Assembly: GCA_025356505.1 (NCBI GenBank)
Contig: JANXSV010000280.1
Coordinates: forward strand, 1-5,822
Source: Methylovirgula sp.
Lineage (GTDB): Bacteria; Pseudomonadota; Alphaproteobacteria; Rhizobiales; Beijerinckiaceae
Length of the DNA: 5,822 nucleotides
Direction: 5' to 3'
Positions 1-5,669 of the stretch are shown here, in pieces. A program made the translations under genes and the position numbers. The notes beneath the pieces are model-generated. The model worked only from the letters and a program-made list of their open reading frames with translations, was not told where the DNA came from and made no database searches. Position 1 is the first letter of the stretch, and each line of letters starts with the position of its first letter.

Positions 1-644
1 ACATCGCAGCCCAAGTTAGCCAAGGTTTCGGTCGCAGCAGCCTCTTTTGCAGGGTCAAACCACGAGTCAATCATGATTAGTTTGACCTTAATCTTCGGGT
101 TCACTGCCTGAGCCGCAAGTGTGAAGGCATTCACACCCAGAACGACTTCAGGAACCTTGAACGAACCAAGGTAGCCGATCGTTCCTGTTTTTGACATCAA
201 TCCTGCGATAGTGCCCAGAACTGCACGACCTTCATGAAATCGGGAGTTGTAGGTCGCAAGATTTGCGGCGCGTTTGTATCCGGTGCAGTGCTCGACTTTC
301 ACGTCAGGAAATTCTTTGGCCAACTGGACACTCTGGTCCATGTATCCATACGACGTTGTGAAGATCAGTTTGTGACCCTGTTGCGCCAAATCGCGCAGGA
401 CCGGTAAGGCGCTCGCATCTTCTTTTACGTTTTCGACGTAGTTGGCAACAACTTTACCGCCAAGCGCTTCCAACATCGCCTTGCGGCCCTTGTCGTGCGC
501 CCAAGTCCACCCAAAGTCGCCGATAGGTCCAAGATAAATAAAACCAACCTTTAGCGGATCTGCAGCAAATACTTTGCTGCCCAACATCGGCAGCGTAGAA
601 GTGGCTGCAGCGGTTTTTATAAAATTACGCCTAGTTATTTTCAT
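1..644 (-). CDS. BMP-family ABC transporter substrate-binding protein, partial (C-terminus outside window)
   Basis: Periplasmic ligand-binding component of the importer encoded just upstream; 214 residues are visible and the frame runs open off base 1 (family members are usually about 330-370 aa). The N-terminus MKITRRNFIK carries a twin-arginine motif (T-R-R-N-F-I-K, residues 4-10), then an Ala/Thr-rich segment and an A-x-A-type cleavage site near VFA-A (residues 25-28), so export by Tat is likely. BMP (PF02608-type) hallmarks follow: V-G-F-I-Y-L-G-P-I-G-D-F-G-W near residues 33-46, a VEHCTGY segment near 118-124, IGYLGSFKVPEV near 155-166, and WFDPAKE near 194-200. The start at 644 has a GGAG at 655-658 on the minus strand, 10 nt upstream. 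It sits 37 nt after the second permease gene, last in the operon. Known BMP relatives bind purine or other nucleosides (PnrA/TmpC, B. subtilis NupN). The ligand here is inferred from the neighbouring deaminases, not shown. Confidence 0.93.
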   Translation of the reverse strand, partial: MKITRRNFIKTAAATSTLPMLGSKVFAADPLKVGFIYLGPIGDFGWTWAHDKGRKAMLEALGGKVVANYVENVKEDASALPVLRDLAQQGHKLIFTTSYGYMDQSVQLAKEFPDVKVEHCTGYKRAANLATYNSRFHEGRAVLGTIAGLMSKTGTIGYLGSFKVPEVVLGVNAFTLAAQAVNPKIKVKLIMIDSWFDPAKEAAATETLANLGCD

Positions 645-681
645 CGTACTTCGTCTCCGTTTGTAAAACATTGTAACTTCA

Positions 682-1602
682 TTAATTCGACATAAAGGGC
701 TTGCCGAGACACGCTGGTGCCTCGCTTCCCGTCTTATTTCGAATCGATATGATGGCCAAAACGACTATGGCCATGACGTAAGGCATGGATGCCCAGAACT
801 GCGACGGGAACACCGAAAACCCCGTTGCCTTAGCGTAGAGTTCCAATGTCATAAGCAGTCCAAACAAGTAGGCTCCAACAACCAATCTACCGGCTTTCCA
901 CCCAGAAAATACCACAAGTGCGAGCGCTATCCAGCCGCGACCAGCTGTCATTTGCTCAGCCCACATCGGCGTGATGACCATGGAAAAGTAAGATCCGGCA
1001 ATGCCCGCGAGAGCGCCTCCAAAAGCTACGGCAGCGTAGCGGATGCCAATAACGGAATAACCGATAGAATGTGCTGATATGTCGTTTTCACCGACCGCGC
1101 GTAACACGAGGCCTGCGTGTGTTTTGTTCAAAAACCAGCCTACAGAAAAGACTATAGCGAGTGCCAAGTAAACGAGCGGGCTGTATCCAAACACGATTCG
1201 TAGGAAGGGATCCTTTGCAAGCCAATCCGGAAAAATCGATGTGAACGGCGCTACGATGATGCCAACAAAACCGGCGCCAATAAGCGTCGACAATCCGATC
1301 CCCAAAATGGTCAAGGCCAGGCCGGTTGCAACTTGGTTAGATCCAAGAGAAAGCACCAGAACGGCAAAAACCATCGACACCGCTGCCCCTGCCAACGCAG
1401 CGGCCAGTACCCCGAGCCACGGGTTAAAGGTTGTAAATGTCACGGCGAAACCGGTAACTGCGCCGATCAGCATCATGCCTTCCACACCAAGATTGAGAAC
1501 ACCGCTCTTCTCCACAACGAGCTCGCCGGTCGCAGCTAACAGAATTGGGGTCGAAATGCCAACCACAGTTACAAGAGCGGAGATGATGAAATCAGCGGTC
1601 AT
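682..1602 (-). CDS. ABC transporter inner-membrane permease (YufQ/NupQ-like, BPD_transp_2 family)
   Basis: One of two unequal permease subunits that form the membrane channel of the BMP-type importer. It has 306 residues, the usual size for the shorter partner. The protein is almost wholly hydrophobic with about 8-9 likely membrane segments (roughly residues 5-25, 36-56, 62-86, 90-118, 142-158, 185-210, 228-255, 270-288). Family motifs are visible: GVLNLGVEGMMLIGA (34-48), SNQVATGLALTILG (88-101), AVGENDISAHSIGY (169-182, the cytoplasmic loop expected to contact the ATPase) and AGRGWIALALVVFSGW (220-235). The start at 1602 is chosen because the reading MTADFIISALVTVVG matches the family N-terminus and because its ATG overlaps the TGA of the preceding permease (ATGA at 1602-1599). 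The weak Shine-Dalgarno sequence then fits translational coupling. An in-frame ATG at 1956 would add 118 residues of basic, non-family sequence and is rejected. Confidence 0.94.
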   Translation of the reverse strand: MTADFIISALVTVVGISTPILLAATGELVVEKSGVLNLGVEGMMLIGAVTGFAVTFTTFNPWLGVLAAALAGAAVSMVFAVLVLSLGSNQVATGLALTILGIGLSTLIGAGFVGIIVAPFTSIFPDWLAKDPFLRIVFGYSPLVYLALAIVFSVGWFLNKTHAGLVLRAVGENDISAHSIGYSVIGIRYAAVAFGGALAGIAGSYFSMVITPMWAEQMTAGRGWIALALVVFSGWKAGRLVVGAYLFGLLMTLELYAKATGFSVFPSQFWASMPYVMAIVVLAIISIRNKTGSEAPACLGKPFMSN

Positions 1603-2693
1603 TTTGCTGCGTTTATCGCTAGTGTTTGGCTGAAATTGGTGACTATTCTCAATCTGTAACGCACGAGCACATCTCCCGCCAAGATCATAAATAACATCAG
1701 GGCCTGAAAGATACCGCCCGAAGCACTCGGAACATGAACAACGGTTTGCGCCACCTGCCCTCCGACGTACGTAATTGCCAAAACGATACCTGCAATAAAC
1801 ACGCCAACGGGATGCAACCGTCCAAGGAATGAAACGATAATGGCAGTGAAGCCATAGTTTGAGGGGAATCCGAGATTGATCTGTCCCAACTGGCTCGTCG
1901 CCTCTAAGATGCCTGCCAGCCCTGCCATCGCACCGCCTATGAGCATTGTGCTCCATACTGTCCGCGCGGCCGTGAAACCGGCATAACGAGCCGCACTCGG
2001 CGCAGCGCCAACCACCCGCACCTCGAAACCGTACACCGATCTTGATGTCAGCAACCAGAATATCAACATGAAAACGAAAGCTATCAACAATCCAGGAGGT
2101 ATATAAGTCCCAGGTAATGCATGTGGCAGCAATTGAGCGTCGGTGAATGGCGCTGTCTGCGGAAAGTTATGGCCCTGAGGGTCTTTCCATGGCCCAGTAA
2201 TGAGATAACTCAACAGTTGTAAAGCAACATAAACCAGCATCAGGCTCGACAAGACCTCATTCACATTGAACTTGGTCCTTAGAAATGCGGGGATTGCAGC
2301 CCAGAGAGCACCGCCCACAATTCCAGACACAAGCATGGCAAGAACAATCAGTGGGCTTTGCACGTTAGGCGTAAGATAGGCGACGAAAGCCCCAGCCAGA
2401 GCACCCGCGATGTATTGGCCCTCAGCCCCAATGTTCCAGACCTTCGCCTGATTCCCCAGCGACAAGCCGAGCGCAATCAATATCAATGGAGCAGATTTCG
2501 TAGCAACGTCGAGCCACTTGTATGACGCGAGCACCGGAGTGAAAAATATCTCCTTCACAGCATTGGCGCCGTCATAGCCAAGCAGAGAGAAAACCATGCC
2601 TCCGATCAGCATTGTAACAATGACTGCCACGAACGGCGTCAATATTTGCATTAGTCGGCTAGGCTCGGCCCGCCTTTCAAATTTAATGCGCAT
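1599..2693 (-). CDS. ABC transporter inner-membrane permease (YufP/NupP-like, BPD_transp_2 family)
   Basis: Longer permease partner of the importer; 364 residues, typical of the family (about 350-370). A short basic cytoplasmic N-terminus with R-x-E-x-R-x-x-P-S-R-L pattern (about residues 3-14) leads into a first membrane segment at 18-39, and about 8-10 segments follow (66-82, 90-108, 112-132, 145-166, 199-216, 245-263, 297-313, 325-346). Family motifs: KVWNIGAEGQYIAGALAGA (84-102), FNVNEVLSSLMLVYVA (142-157), the cytoplasmic coupling loop VRVVGAAPSAARYAGF (225-240), and SNYGFTAIIVSFLGRLHP (278-295). The ATG at 2693 is preferred over an in-frame ATG at 2735: it has a GAGG 6 nt upstream and gives the family-like N-terminus. 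It leaves an 11-nt overlap with the ATPase gene, against 53 nt for the longer form. Its stop overlaps the next permease start by 4 nt. Confidence 0.94.
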   Translation of the reverse strand: MRIKFERRAEPSRLMQILTPFVAVIVTMLIGGMVFSLLGYDGANAVKEIFFTPVLASYKWLDVATKSAPLILIALGLSLGNQAKVWNIGAEGQYIAGALAGAFVAYLTPNVQSPLIVLAMLVSGIVGGALWAAIPAFLRTKFNVNEVLSSLMLVYVALQLLSYLITGPWKDPQGHNFPQTAPFTDAQLLPHALPGTYIPPGLLIAFVFMLIFWLLTSRSVYGFEVRVVGAAPSAARYAGFTAARTVWSTMLIGGAMAGLAGILEATSQLGQINLGFPSNYGFTAIIVSFLGRLHPVGVFIAGIVLAITYVGGQVAQTVVHVPSASGGIFQALMLFMILAGDVLVRYRLRIVTNFSQTLAINAAK

Positions 2694-4239
2694 TGACAGC
2701 CTCGGCACGGGCGCCCTTTGAACCCTGTTCTCCATGCACGCCGCCCATCAAAAGCCCGATCTCATCTATTGAAACATCCCCGACTTTAAAGGTTGGAGAG
2801 AGTCGTCCAAGGTTTATCACCGCTAAACTATCGCACAGCGTCAACAGTTCATCCAAATCTTGGGATATGATGACCATTGCCGACCCTTTTGCCGCCAGAT
2901 CGACAATGGCTTGGTGTATCGCAGACGCAGCCCCTGCATCTACCCCCCACGTTGGTTGGCTCACAATCAAGACTTCTGGATCCTGCAGAATTTCACGACC
3001 CATTATGAATTTCTGCAAATTACCTCCTGATAGAGATCCTGCGAGGGACTGAGGCCCCTGGGACTTGACCGCAAAAGTTTTTATAATCTGATCACAATAG
3101 GCATTGGCTTTCGCATTCTCTATGAGCGACATCCGAACCATGTTCATGCGGGTTCGCGCCGTTAAAATGGCGTTATCTTTAAGCGAAAACTCGGAAACGG
3201 CAGCGTGTCCGTGACGTTCCTCTGGCACAGCACCGAGACCGAGCGCACGCCGTTGAATAGGACCCAATCTTCCCAGCCCCTTATGGTCAAGGCAAATTAC
3301 GTTTGGAGCACCGGCCAATACCTCTCCTCCTAACGCCTCCATAAGTTCATTTTGCCCGTTGCCCGCGACACCGGCTATACCAAGTATTTCGCCCGATCTT
3401 ACTGAAAAGTTAATGCCTTCCAGCGCTGTGCCAAAATCGCCGACTTTTTGGAGGGTCAAATTGCTGACCTCAAATTTTATATCCCCCAGGTTTCGTCGAT
3501 CGCCTTTAACAACTTCGCGCAGATTTGCGCCGATCATCAATTCGGCCATGCTCCGAGACGTTTCGTTGCGCGGATTGCAAGTAGCAACCACCCTTCCCCC
3601 TCGTAAAATTGTCGCCGTATCACACAGCGCCACGATTTCTTGAAGCTTATGCGAAATGTAGAGTATCGAGCAGCCTTTGGCGGCAAGTTTTCGTAAAGTC
3701 TCGAACAACTGCCCTACCTCTTGAGGCGTTAAAACCGAAGTAGGTTCGTCCATTATTAGAAGTTTTGGGTCGAGAAGCAGCGCTCTGACGATTTCTACTC
3801 TCTGTCTTTCTCCGACACTCAGTGTCGACACAACTCGATCAGGATCCAATTGCAGGCCATAATCATTAAGAACAGCTAAAACTTCAGTTTTGAGGTCTCT
3901 GAGGGATGTTTTTCGATCGAGACCAAGTGCGATATTTTCCAGCACGGTCATCGCTTCGAAGAGCGAAAAATGCTGAAAAACCATTCCAATGCCTAATTTT
4001 CTTGCCGCTTTAGGATTAGAAATGCTCACCGAATCTCCCGCCCAAAACATCTGACCAGAGTCTGGAGCAACGATACCGTAAATCATTTTTACCAGCGTGG
4101 ATTTTCCCGCACCGTTCTCGCCGAGAAGTGCGTGTATTTCGCCTGGGTTTACAGTCAAATTCACATGATCGTTTGCGACCACGTTTGGAAAACTTTTGCA
4201 GATCTCTCGCAGTTCCAGCTGCGCTACGCTCGTCTCCAT
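2683..4239 (-). CDS. ABC importer ATP-binding protein, two fused nucleotide-binding domains (YufO/NupO-like)
   Basis: Energises uptake through the two permeases from the cytoplasmic face. It has 518 residues, as expected for fused double-NBD proteins of the BMP/ribose-type importers. Domain 1 is complete: Walker A GENGAGKST (40-48, Lys46), Q-loop Gln89, signature LSVGERQR (140-147), Walker B LLIMDEP (160-166) and switch His197. Domain 2 keeps its signature LSGGNLQK (403-410), but its P-loop is GVAGNGQNE (290-298, Gln instead of Lys), its Walker B is VLIVSQPTWGVD (423-434, Ser-Gln instead of Asp-Glu), and the switch His is replaced by Gln460. This asymmetry is normal for the family and implies one fully catalytic ATP site per protein. 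The start is uncertain. The ATG at 4239 has a GG-C-GG purine-rich stretch 5 nt upstream; an in-frame ATG at 4251 (four more residues) has no visible ribosome binding site. It is the first gene of the importer operon, facing the divergent regulatory region. Confidence 0.94.
   Translation of the reverse strand: METSVAQLELREICKSFPNVVANDHVNLTVNPGEIHALLGENGAGKSTLVKMIYGIVAPDSGQMFWAGDSVSISNPKAARKLGIGMVFQHFSLFEAMTVLENIALGLDRKTSLRDLKTEVLAVLNDYGLQLDPDRVVSTLSVGERQRVEIVRALLLDPKLLIMDEPTSVLTPQEVGQLFETLRKLAAKGCSILYISHKLQEIVALCDTATILRGGRVVATCNPRNETSRSMAELMIGANLREVVKGDRRNLGDIKFEVSNLTLQKVGDFGTALEGINFSVRSGEILGIAGVAGNGQNELMEALGGEVLAGAPNVICLDHKGLGRLGPIQRRALGLGAVPEERHGHAAVSEFSLKDNAILTARTRMNMVRMSLIENAKANAYCDQIIKTFAVKSQGPQSLAGSLSGGNLQKFIMGREILQDPEVLIVSQPTWGVDAGAASAIHQAIVDLAAKGSAMVIISQDLDELLTLCDSLAVINLGRLSPTFKVGDVSIDEIGLLMGGVHGEQGSKGARAEAVNAH
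2700..2703 (-). promoter_or_regulatory. Ribosome binding site deciding the longer permease start
   Basis: The minus strand reads GAGG here, 6 nt before the ATG at 2693 and inside the 3' end of the ATPase gene. The alternative upstream ATG at 2735 is preceded only by a G-rich stretch lacking a clear Shine-Dalgarno core. This supports the shorter start and suggests coupled translation from the ATPase. Confidence 0.55.
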
Positions 4240-4368
4240 CGCCCCCGCCATGTCGTGTAATGAGCAAATCTGCTCTCATCCGTTGATTAGTAAAGCTTTA
4301 TACCGTTACATTTGCAAGTGCTCAGCTAACAGCTCTGCTTTCGTCAGACCCTTATTAGATTTGCTGAT

Positions 4369-4388
4369 GCACATGGCATGCCATGTGC
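4369..4388. promoter_or_regulatory. Perfect 20-bp palindrome, candidate operator for both divergent units
   Basis: The sequence GCACATGGCATGCCATGTGC is identical to its own reverse complement over all 20 bases, and the symmetry stops at the flanking bases (T4368 against C4389). It lies in the middle of the divergent promoter region, about 10 bp upstream of the candidate -35 of the deaminase genes and about 130 bp from the ATPase start. A long perfect dyad there is the expected form of a binding site for a homodimeric regulator (GntR, TetR, LacI or similar). The regulator gene is not in the window, so its family is unknown. With no U-run and no spacer loop it does not look like a terminator. 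Confidence 0.6.
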
Positions 4389-4397
4389 CAAAACGTG

Positions 4398-4427
4398 TTG
4401 CTTAACAGGTAAATTCGCTTTTATGCT
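4398..4427 (+). promoter_or_regulatory. Candidate sigma-70-type promoter for the deaminase genes
   Basis: TTGCTT (4398-4403) as -35 and TATGCT (4422-4427) as -10, separated by 18 bp, each a partial match to consensus. This would place the transcript start near 4434 and leave a leader of about 37 nt before the ATG at 4471. The match is modest and was found by eye. Confidence 0.3.
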
Positions 4428-4470
4428 GGCACTTCGGTATTCACGCATTGAGATTAAAGGGTAGCCTCCG

Positions 4471-4974
4471 ATGTCGACACAGACTGCGTCAACTCACGAC
4501 GAAAATCTCTTACGCCAAGCATTTGATGTCGCGCGTGAATCCAGAGAGGCCGGTGATCATCCATTCGGCTCGATCCTGTCCGACAGCAAGGGTGACGTCT
4601 TGATGCGACAGGGCAATGGTTACACATCTGAGGGTGGCGATAGGACTGCCCATGCGGAGAAACTCTTAGCCTCGCGGGCCGCAAAAGCGTATTCTGCGCA
4701 ATTTTTAGCAGAGTGTACGCTCTACACGTCTGCTGAGCCGTGTGCCATGTGCTCTGGTGCTATCTATTGGGCTGGAATCGGCAGAGTTGTTTTCGGGCAG
4801 TCAGAAAAAGCACTCAAACTCCAAACAGGAAATCATTCTGAAAACCCGACACTTGATCTTCCATGCCACGTTGTGTTTGCTGCAGGGCAGCGCAAGATAG
4901 AAGTGATAGGGCCGTTGCTCGCGCAAGAAGCTGCGCAACTCCAGCATGAATTTTGGACAAATCGGAAGACTTAA
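4471..4974 (+). CDS. Zinc-dependent nucleobase/nucleoside deaminase, CDA fold (GuaD/TadA-like; substrate unresolved)
   Basis: Predicted cytosolic hydrolytic deaminase removing an exocyclic amino group as ammonia. It has 167 residues, usual for stand-alone guanine-deaminase-like members (about 150-170). The active site is intact: H61-A-E63 (zinc ligand and proton shuttle) and P-C91-A-M-C94 (zinc ligands), framed by HPFGSIL (30-36), ECTLYTSAEP (81-90) and SGAIYWAGIGRVVFG (95-109). The TLYTSAEPCAMC-x-GAIYWA stretch is closer to GuaD-type base deaminases than to cytidine deaminases. A C-terminal helix ends in QHEFW (158-162). Guanine, ammeline or another amino-purine/triazine, or a nucleoside, are all conceivable; the sequence alone does not decide. 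tRNA editing (TadA) is less likely given the operon context. The ATG at 4471 is preceded by AAAGGG (4456-4461), 9 nt upstream. It is first in a likely two-gene operon with the cytosine deaminase 19 nt downstream, and divergent from the importer. Confidence 0.88.
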   Translation: MSTQTASTHDENLLRQAFDVARESREAGDHPFGSILSDSKGDVLMRQGNGYTSEGGDRTAHAEKLLASRAAKAYSAQFLAECTLYTSAEPCAMCSGAIYWAGIGRVVFGQSEKALKLQTGNHSENPTLDLPCHVVFAAGQRKIEVIGPLLAQEAAQLQHEFWTNRKT

Positions 4975-4993
4975 ATTCTTAAAAGAGAATCAG

Positions 4994-5446
4994 ATGCTCA
5001 GCGATGTCGACAAAAAATTTCTCAAAATTGCCTACGATGAGGCAAAGGCAGGTTTCGAAGAAGGCGGTTGCCCCATTGGAGCGGTGCTGGCGCGCGGCCA
5101 AGACTTGATTTCAAGAGGAAGAAACCAACGCGTGCAAAAAGATGACCCAATAGCCCACGGCGAAATGGACGCTTTGCGCAATGCGGGGCGGCAGAAGTCC
5201 TATCGCGGCATGACATTATATACATCGTTAAGCCCGTGCATGATGTGCACGGGGACCATAATTCAATTTGGCATAGGTCGCGTCGTTATCGGAGAAAACA
5301 AGACTTTCGGCGGCAATGAGGAATTGCTGCGCTCGAGGGGGGTCGATTTGGTCATTGCAGAGGACCCGGACTGCATCGCTTTGATGGAACTTTTTATCAA
5401 AGAGAAACCAGAGCTTTGGGCAGAAGACATAGCCGAAGATGATTGA
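4994..5446 (+). CDS. Yeast-type (Fcy1-like) cytosine deaminase
   Basis: Predicted to deaminate cytosine to uracil with release of ammonia, feeding pyrimidine salvage. It has 150 residues, against 158 in S. cerevisiae Fcy1. Recalled comparison with Fcy1 shows matching blocks along its length: EEGGCPIGAVL (22-32), H55-G-E57 (zinc ligand and catalytic Glu), TLYTSLSPC82-x-M-C85 (zinc ligands), GIGRVVIGENKTF (93-105), RGVDLVIAED (115-124), and the C-terminal FIKEKPELWAEDI (134-146). Residues equivalent to the yeast substrate and lid positions N51, F114, W152 and D155 appear as N44, F105, W142 and D145. This makes cytosine (and possibly 5-methylcytosine) a better guess than a nucleoside. Most bacteria use the unrelated CodA amidohydrolase for this step. 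The ATG at 4994, giving MLSDVDKKFL, is preferred, with a purine-rich AAAAGAGA (4981-4987 region) upstream. An in-frame ATG at 4946 would overlap the preceding gene and add 16 residues with no Fcy1 counterpart. Confidence 0.9.
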   Translation: MLSDVDKKFLKIAYDEAKAGFEEGGCPIGAVLARGQDLISRGRNQRVQKDDPIAHGEMDALRNAGRQKSYRGMTLYTSLSPCMMCTGTIIQFGIGRVVIGENKTFGGNEELLRSRGVDLVIAEDPDCIALMELFIKEKPELWAEDIAEDD

Positions 5447-5669
5447 AGGCAATATGTGCCCCTAATCGCTTTAACTGCGAAATGCAGCATTGACGCTTAA
5501 TTCCACTCCAAAGGCTATCGGCATCACATGATCCTGTAGGCAAAAACTTGGATTGTCTTTGGAGACTTGCAGCTAAAGGTCACATGTATACGAGAGTTTT
5601 CCAAGCGCTTTCCTGGCAACCTTTTGTTAGAACTGTTCTGAGCGATGCTATGATCTCGGGAGTACCAAA
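5447..5669. other. Intergenic region between cytosine deaminase and katG
   Basis: There are 223 bp without a supportable gene: open frames here on the minus strand are short, overlap katG or the deaminase, and resemble no family. I see no hairpin followed by a T-run to terminate the deaminase transcript. The best structure is a separated 8-bp inverted repeat (5506-5513 and 5557-5564). The region should contain the katG promoter, but no convincing -35/-10 pair compatible with the ribosome binding site was found, and no OxyR-type ATAG/CTAT ladder is evident. Confidence 0.6.
5506..5564. repeat. Separated inverted repeat upstream of katG
   Basis: CTCCAAAG (5506-5513) and CTTTGGAG (5557-5564) are exact reverse complements, 43 nt apart. 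The pairing can extend inward by one G-U and one C-G pair in RNA. It is about 105 bp upstream of the katG start. It may be a pair of half-sites for a regulator, a long-loop RNA hairpin at the end of the deaminase transcript, or chance; no T-run follows. Confidence 0.35.

Larger units (their letters stand above)
4240..4470. promoter_or_regulatory. Divergent intergenic regulatory region between importer operon and deaminase genes
   Basis: About 230 bp separate the divergent starts at 4239 and 4471, and no coding sequence is supported here. The region is visibly richer in A/T than the flanking genes. It contains a 20-bp perfect palindrome (4369-4388), a candidate plus-strand promoter (4398-4427), and on the minus strand a TATAAA at 4302-4297 that could be a -10 element for the importer, though no good -35 lies at the right distance. 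Smaller dyads are also present: TAAAGCTTTA at 4291-4300 overlapping that TATAAA, and GAGCA/TGCTC at 4262-4275, which could form a short hairpin in the importer leader. No riboswitch of known class is recognisable. Confidence 0.7.

Noticed and set aside
1603..1956. N-terminal extension of the second permease reading (118 residues)
   Set aside because: It lies entirely within the other permease gene in a different frame, is basic and non-hydrophobic, and matches nothing in the family. The ATGA overlap at 1602 gives the expected N-terminus.
4016..4279. 87-residue minus-strand open frame near the ATPase start
   Set aside because: It overlaps the ATPase gene in another frame, is Arg-rich and low in recognisable structure, and covers the Walker A region of the true gene.
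4321..4336. CAGCTAACAGCT-type repeat as a second operator
   Set aside because: It is short and imperfect, built mainly from two self-complementary AGCT units, and is expected often by chance.
4252..4368. Purine or other riboswitch in the importer leader
   Set aside because: No conserved aptamer core is recognisable on the minus strand. Only short dyads are present (4262-4275, 4291-4300).
5477..5489. CTGCG-AAA-TGCAG hairpin as deaminase terminator
   Set aside because: Its stem is only five pairs including a G-U pair, and no T-run follows it.
5511..5551. Possible OxyR site starting at CTAT (5515-5518)
   Set aside because: The tetranucleotides at the expected 11-bp steps (ACAT, TAGG, TTGG) do not fit the ATAG/CTAT pattern.
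5624..5654. TTGTTA ... TATGAT as katG promoter
   Set aside because: Spacing is 19 bp, and the predicted transcript start (about 5661) would fall inside the GGGAG ribosome binding site at 5658-5662, so the two cannot both work.
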